NCBI GenBank assembly: GCA_947581865.1
Contig: CANPWA010000010.1
Location: forward strand, 21,326 to 85,325
Direction: 5' to 3'
DNA length: 64,000 bases
DNA from: an uncultured Acetatifactor sp.
Lineage (GTDB): Bacteria; Bacillota; Clostridia; Lachnospirales; Lachnospiraceae
The notes below the pieces were generated by a model. The model saw only the letters and a program-made list of their open reading frames with translations, did no database searches and was not told the DNA's origin. How positions within the stretch are numbered: position 1 is the first letter of the stretch; each line of letters begins with the position of its first letter. The translations under genes were made by a program, and so were the position numbers. Below are positions 62,115 to 64,000 of the stretch, piece after piece.

Positions 62115-63843
62115 CGACGTTTCTCTTGATATAAACCAAGAATCCAATCCTGTTCAGACAGTTGCCCCACCGAAGGAGGACAACACTATGTTAAGGGCAA
62201 CCGACAAAATCGCAGCGCTTTATTGCAGACTGTCCGTGGAGGACACCAAAGAAAAAGGCGGCAAGGATGACCCGTCGAACTCCATCCAGCATCAGCAGAT
62301 CATGTTAATGGAGTATGCAAAATCTCAGCACTTTCCGAACCCGACGTTCTTTATTGATGATGGGTACGGCGGCGTGGATTTTTCCAACCGCCCCGGCTTT
62401 CAGAAGATGCTTGCGGAAATTGAAGCCGGTCATGTGGAAGTGGTGATTACGAAAGACCTTTCAAGACTCGGTCGTAATTCTTCGCTGACAGGGCTTTATA
62501 TCAACTACACGTTTCCTCAGTACGGCGTGCGGTATATTGCCATCAACGACCACTTCGACACTATTGACCCCAACAGCACCGACAGCGACATGGCAGGTAT
62601 CAAGAACTGGTTCAATGAGTGGTATTCCAAGGATACCAGCCGCAAAATCCGTGCCGTCAACAAGGCAAAGGGTGAGCGCGGAGAACGCTTGACCACCAAC
62701 GTTCCCTACGGCTACAAGCGTGACCCTGACGATCCTAAGAAATGGGTGATTGACGAGGAAGCTGCACAGATCGTGAAGCGGATCTTCTCGCTTTGCATGG
62801 AGGGAAAAGGACCGAGCCAGATCGCGGCTCTGCTGGAAAAGGAAAAGGTGCTGAACCCCACCGCCTACAAACAGCGGGAGGGCAGAAAAACACCGCATCA
62901 GACCCCGGAGAACGAGTATCGCTGGCACGAAAGCACCGTTGCTTACATCCTCGAATACATGGAGTACACAGGTTGCACGGTCAATTTCAAGACCTACACC
63001 AACTCCATCTGGGATAAGAAGCAGCGGGAAAATCCGATGGAGAATCGCAAGATTTTCTATAACACCCACCCGGCAATTATCTCTCTGGAAGTCTTTGATA
63101 AGGTGCAGGAGATCAGGCAGCAGCGGCACCGCAGAACGGCAACAGGCAAGAGCAATATGTTCTCCGGTCTGGTGTTCTGCAACGACTGCAAGCAGAAGCT
63201 CTACTACTCCACCACCAGCTATTTTGAAAAGCGGCAGGACTTCTTCATCTGCTCCACCCATCGAGTCAACAAGGACAAGTGCAGCGGACACTATATCCGG
63301 GCCGTTGTGTTGGAACAGATCGTCTGGAAGCACATTCAGGAGGTCATATCGGTAGTCACTCGCTATGAAGCGTATTTCCGTTCTGAGATGGAGCAAAAGC
63401 TCCGTATGCAGAGCGAAGAATCGCTGCGGCTGCATCAGAAGCGGCTGGCACAGGCTGAGAAGCGAATCGGAGAGCTTGACCGTCTTTTCATCCGCATTTA
63501 TGAGGACAATGTAGCCGGACGCCTGGATGATGAACGCTTTGCCATGATGAGCAAGAACTACACCGAGGAACAAAAAGACCTCAAAGCCGAGGTCAAGGGT
63601 CTGCAACAGCAAATTCATGAACAGGAACAACAGGTAGAGAATATAGAGCAGTTTGTTCAGCGGGTAAAGAGGAACAGCACCCTCACGGAACTGACCCCCT
63701 ATGCCCTCAGAGAGCTTGTCAAGGCGGTCTATGTAGATGCACCTGACAAGTCCAGCGGCAAGCGCAGGCAGAAGGTACATATCGAGTACGACCTTGTGGG
63801 CTACATTCCCGTGGATGAGCTGCTAAAAGCGGAACAGGCATGA
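62107..63843 (+). CDS. large serine recombinase (site-specific integrase)
   Basis: About 578 residues. Resolvase-type catalytic domain at 25-190: IAALYCRLSVEDTKEKGG with the active serine, VVITKDLSRLGRNSS and the helix with YSKDTSRKIRA. A recombinase domain (GYKRDPDDPKKWVIDEEAAQIVKRIF, 205-310) and a zinc ribbon (CNDCKQKLYY ... CSTHRVNKDKCSGHYI, 360-410) follow, then a coiled coil and C-terminal DNA-binding part. It probably excises and integrates the element. ATG 62107 (GGAGG, six bases) or ATG 62188 (AAGGAGG, eight bases) are both good starts. Confidence 0.93.
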   Translation: MSNDVSLDINQESNPVQTVAPPKEDNTMLRATDKIAALYCRLSVEDTKEKGGKDDPSNSIQHQQIMLMEYAKSQHFPNPTFFIDDGYGGVDFSNRPGFQKMLAEIEAGHVEVVITKDLSRLGRNSSLTGLYINYTFPQYGVRYIAINDHFDTIDPNSTDSDMAGIKNWFNEWYSKDTSRKIRAVNKAKGERGERLTTNVPYGYKRDPDDPKKWVIDEEAAQIVKRIFSLCMEGKGPSQIAALLEKEKVLNPTAYKQREGRKTPHQTPENEYRWHESTVAYILEYMEYTGCTVNFKTYTNSIWDKKQRENPMENRKIFYNTHPAIISLEVFDKVQEIRQQRHRRTATGKSNMFSGLVFCNDCKQKLYYSTTSYFEKRQDFFICSTHRVNKDKCSGHYIRAVVLEQIVWKHIQEVISVVTRYEAYFRSEMEQKLRMQSEESLRLHQKRLAQAEKRIGELDRLFIRIYEDNVAGRLDDERFAMMSKNYTEEQKDLKAEVKGLQQQIHEQEQQVENIEQFVQRVKRNSTLTELTPYALRELVKAVYVDAPDKSSGKRRQKVHIEYDLVGYIPVDELLKAEQA

Positions 63844-63862
63844 CCGAAATCATGCCTGTTCC
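63831..63862 (+). terminator. perfect hairpin holding the recombinase stop codon
   Basis: Thirteen-bp perfect stem (63831-63843 with 63850-63862) around a 6-base loop. The 5' arm includes the last codons and the TGA. A T-run does not follow directly, so it may end transcription only weakly or protect the mRNA. Confidence 0.6.
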
Positions 63863-64000
63863 AAGAAATTTGAATTTTACTGTCTTACCAGCAGGGAGGC
63901 TAAGCCATCCTTTTTTCTTCTCATACCCTGAAAACCGAACACGAATCTTTCCCCTTCTTCCATCCGTCCTTCCCGACCTGCCTCGGTCAAGCCTTCGACC
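63863..64000. other. tail of window after the recombinase
   Basis: A T-rich stretch (TTTTTTCTTCTC at about 63910) and no gene that I can support. If the recombinase lies at an end of the element, an att site could be here, but no core repeat can be identified without the other end. Confidence 0.3.

Noticed and set aside
62461..63780. Long open frame of 439 codons on the minus strand opposite the recombinase
   Set aside because: It is a by-product of codon bias in the recombinase. It has no ribosome site, no recognisable domain, and the plus-strand frame has all recombinase motifs.
1..64000. CRISPR arrays, insertion sequences, rRNA operons and replication origins
   Set aside because: No regularly spaced repeats, no DDE transposase, no rRNA, and no DnaA-box cluster with dnaA/dnaN were seen in reading the window.

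Overview
This window looks like the chromosome of a spore-former-type clostridial gut bacterium, most likely a Lachnospiraceae member. The reasons are the gene families (YlxM/Ffh, YitT, PlsX-AcpP-RNase III-SMC-FtsY order, a T-box, a BlaI/BlaR1-type pair, paired DUF711/ACT proteins, CheV), strong AGGAGG ribosome sites, and near-consensus TTGACA/TATAAT promoters. Nearly everything from 1 to 58,800 lies on the minus strand. Only tmcAL and a tRNA-Leu run the other way. Genus and species cannot be told from the sequence alone.

Layout, in coordinate order (transcription mostly right to left). 1-3136: ylxM-ffh-rpsP-khpA-rimM-trmD translation/secretion operon, with a terminator inside it. 3400-6770: DUF402 protein, a broken GNAT gene, a YjbR-PUA fusion, a membrane DUF1295 protein and an ACT protein. 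6800-10704: a BlaI repressor/BlaR1-like protease pair whose sensor carries an FG-GAP-like ectodomain and a C-terminal domain duplicated in a separate lipoprotein. 10800-11500: gene debris. 11553-21459: YitT, threonine dehydratase, FtsY, SMC, RNase III, ACP, PlsX, L32 and YceD. 21493-27800: a trp operon trpE-trpGD-trpC-trpB-trpA under a Trp-specific T-box, without trpF. 28039-35100: a lipoprotein, a secreted/anchored amidase-deacetylase fusion, and a two-component system with two accessory extracytoplasmic proteins. 35151-37588: pta-ackA. 37690-47460: tmcAL, DUF711/ACT pair, WalJ-like hydrolase, FtsA/PilM-like protein, coaE, polA and a zf-HC2 protein. 47574-47762: tRNA-Leu(CAA) with promoter and terminator. 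47776-58842: HD-GYP/GGDEF protein, LD-carboxypeptidase, LysA, Ung, hisF-hisH, a large acidic membrane protein, a Sir2-like protein and CheV.

From about 58,950 to the end the strand switches to plus and the content changes to an integrative element: a truncated gene, a HicB-like/DinB-like protein, a NUDIX hydrolase, a small inorganic-pyrophosphatase-like protein, a short MobC-like relaxosome protein, a 480-base stretch packed with palindromes, a small acidic protein and a large serine recombinase. The first four of the intact genes are overlapping or nearly so and look like one translationally coupled operon.

The most interesting unexplained units are the BlaR1-like sensor with the duplicated domain (7483-10704), the five-gene cell-envelope signalling block (29016-35100), the repeat-bearing acidic membrane protein next to hisH (54516-56717), and the nucleotide-housekeeping cassette of the mobile element (59292-61236). 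All assignments are by reading motifs; no database search was possible.
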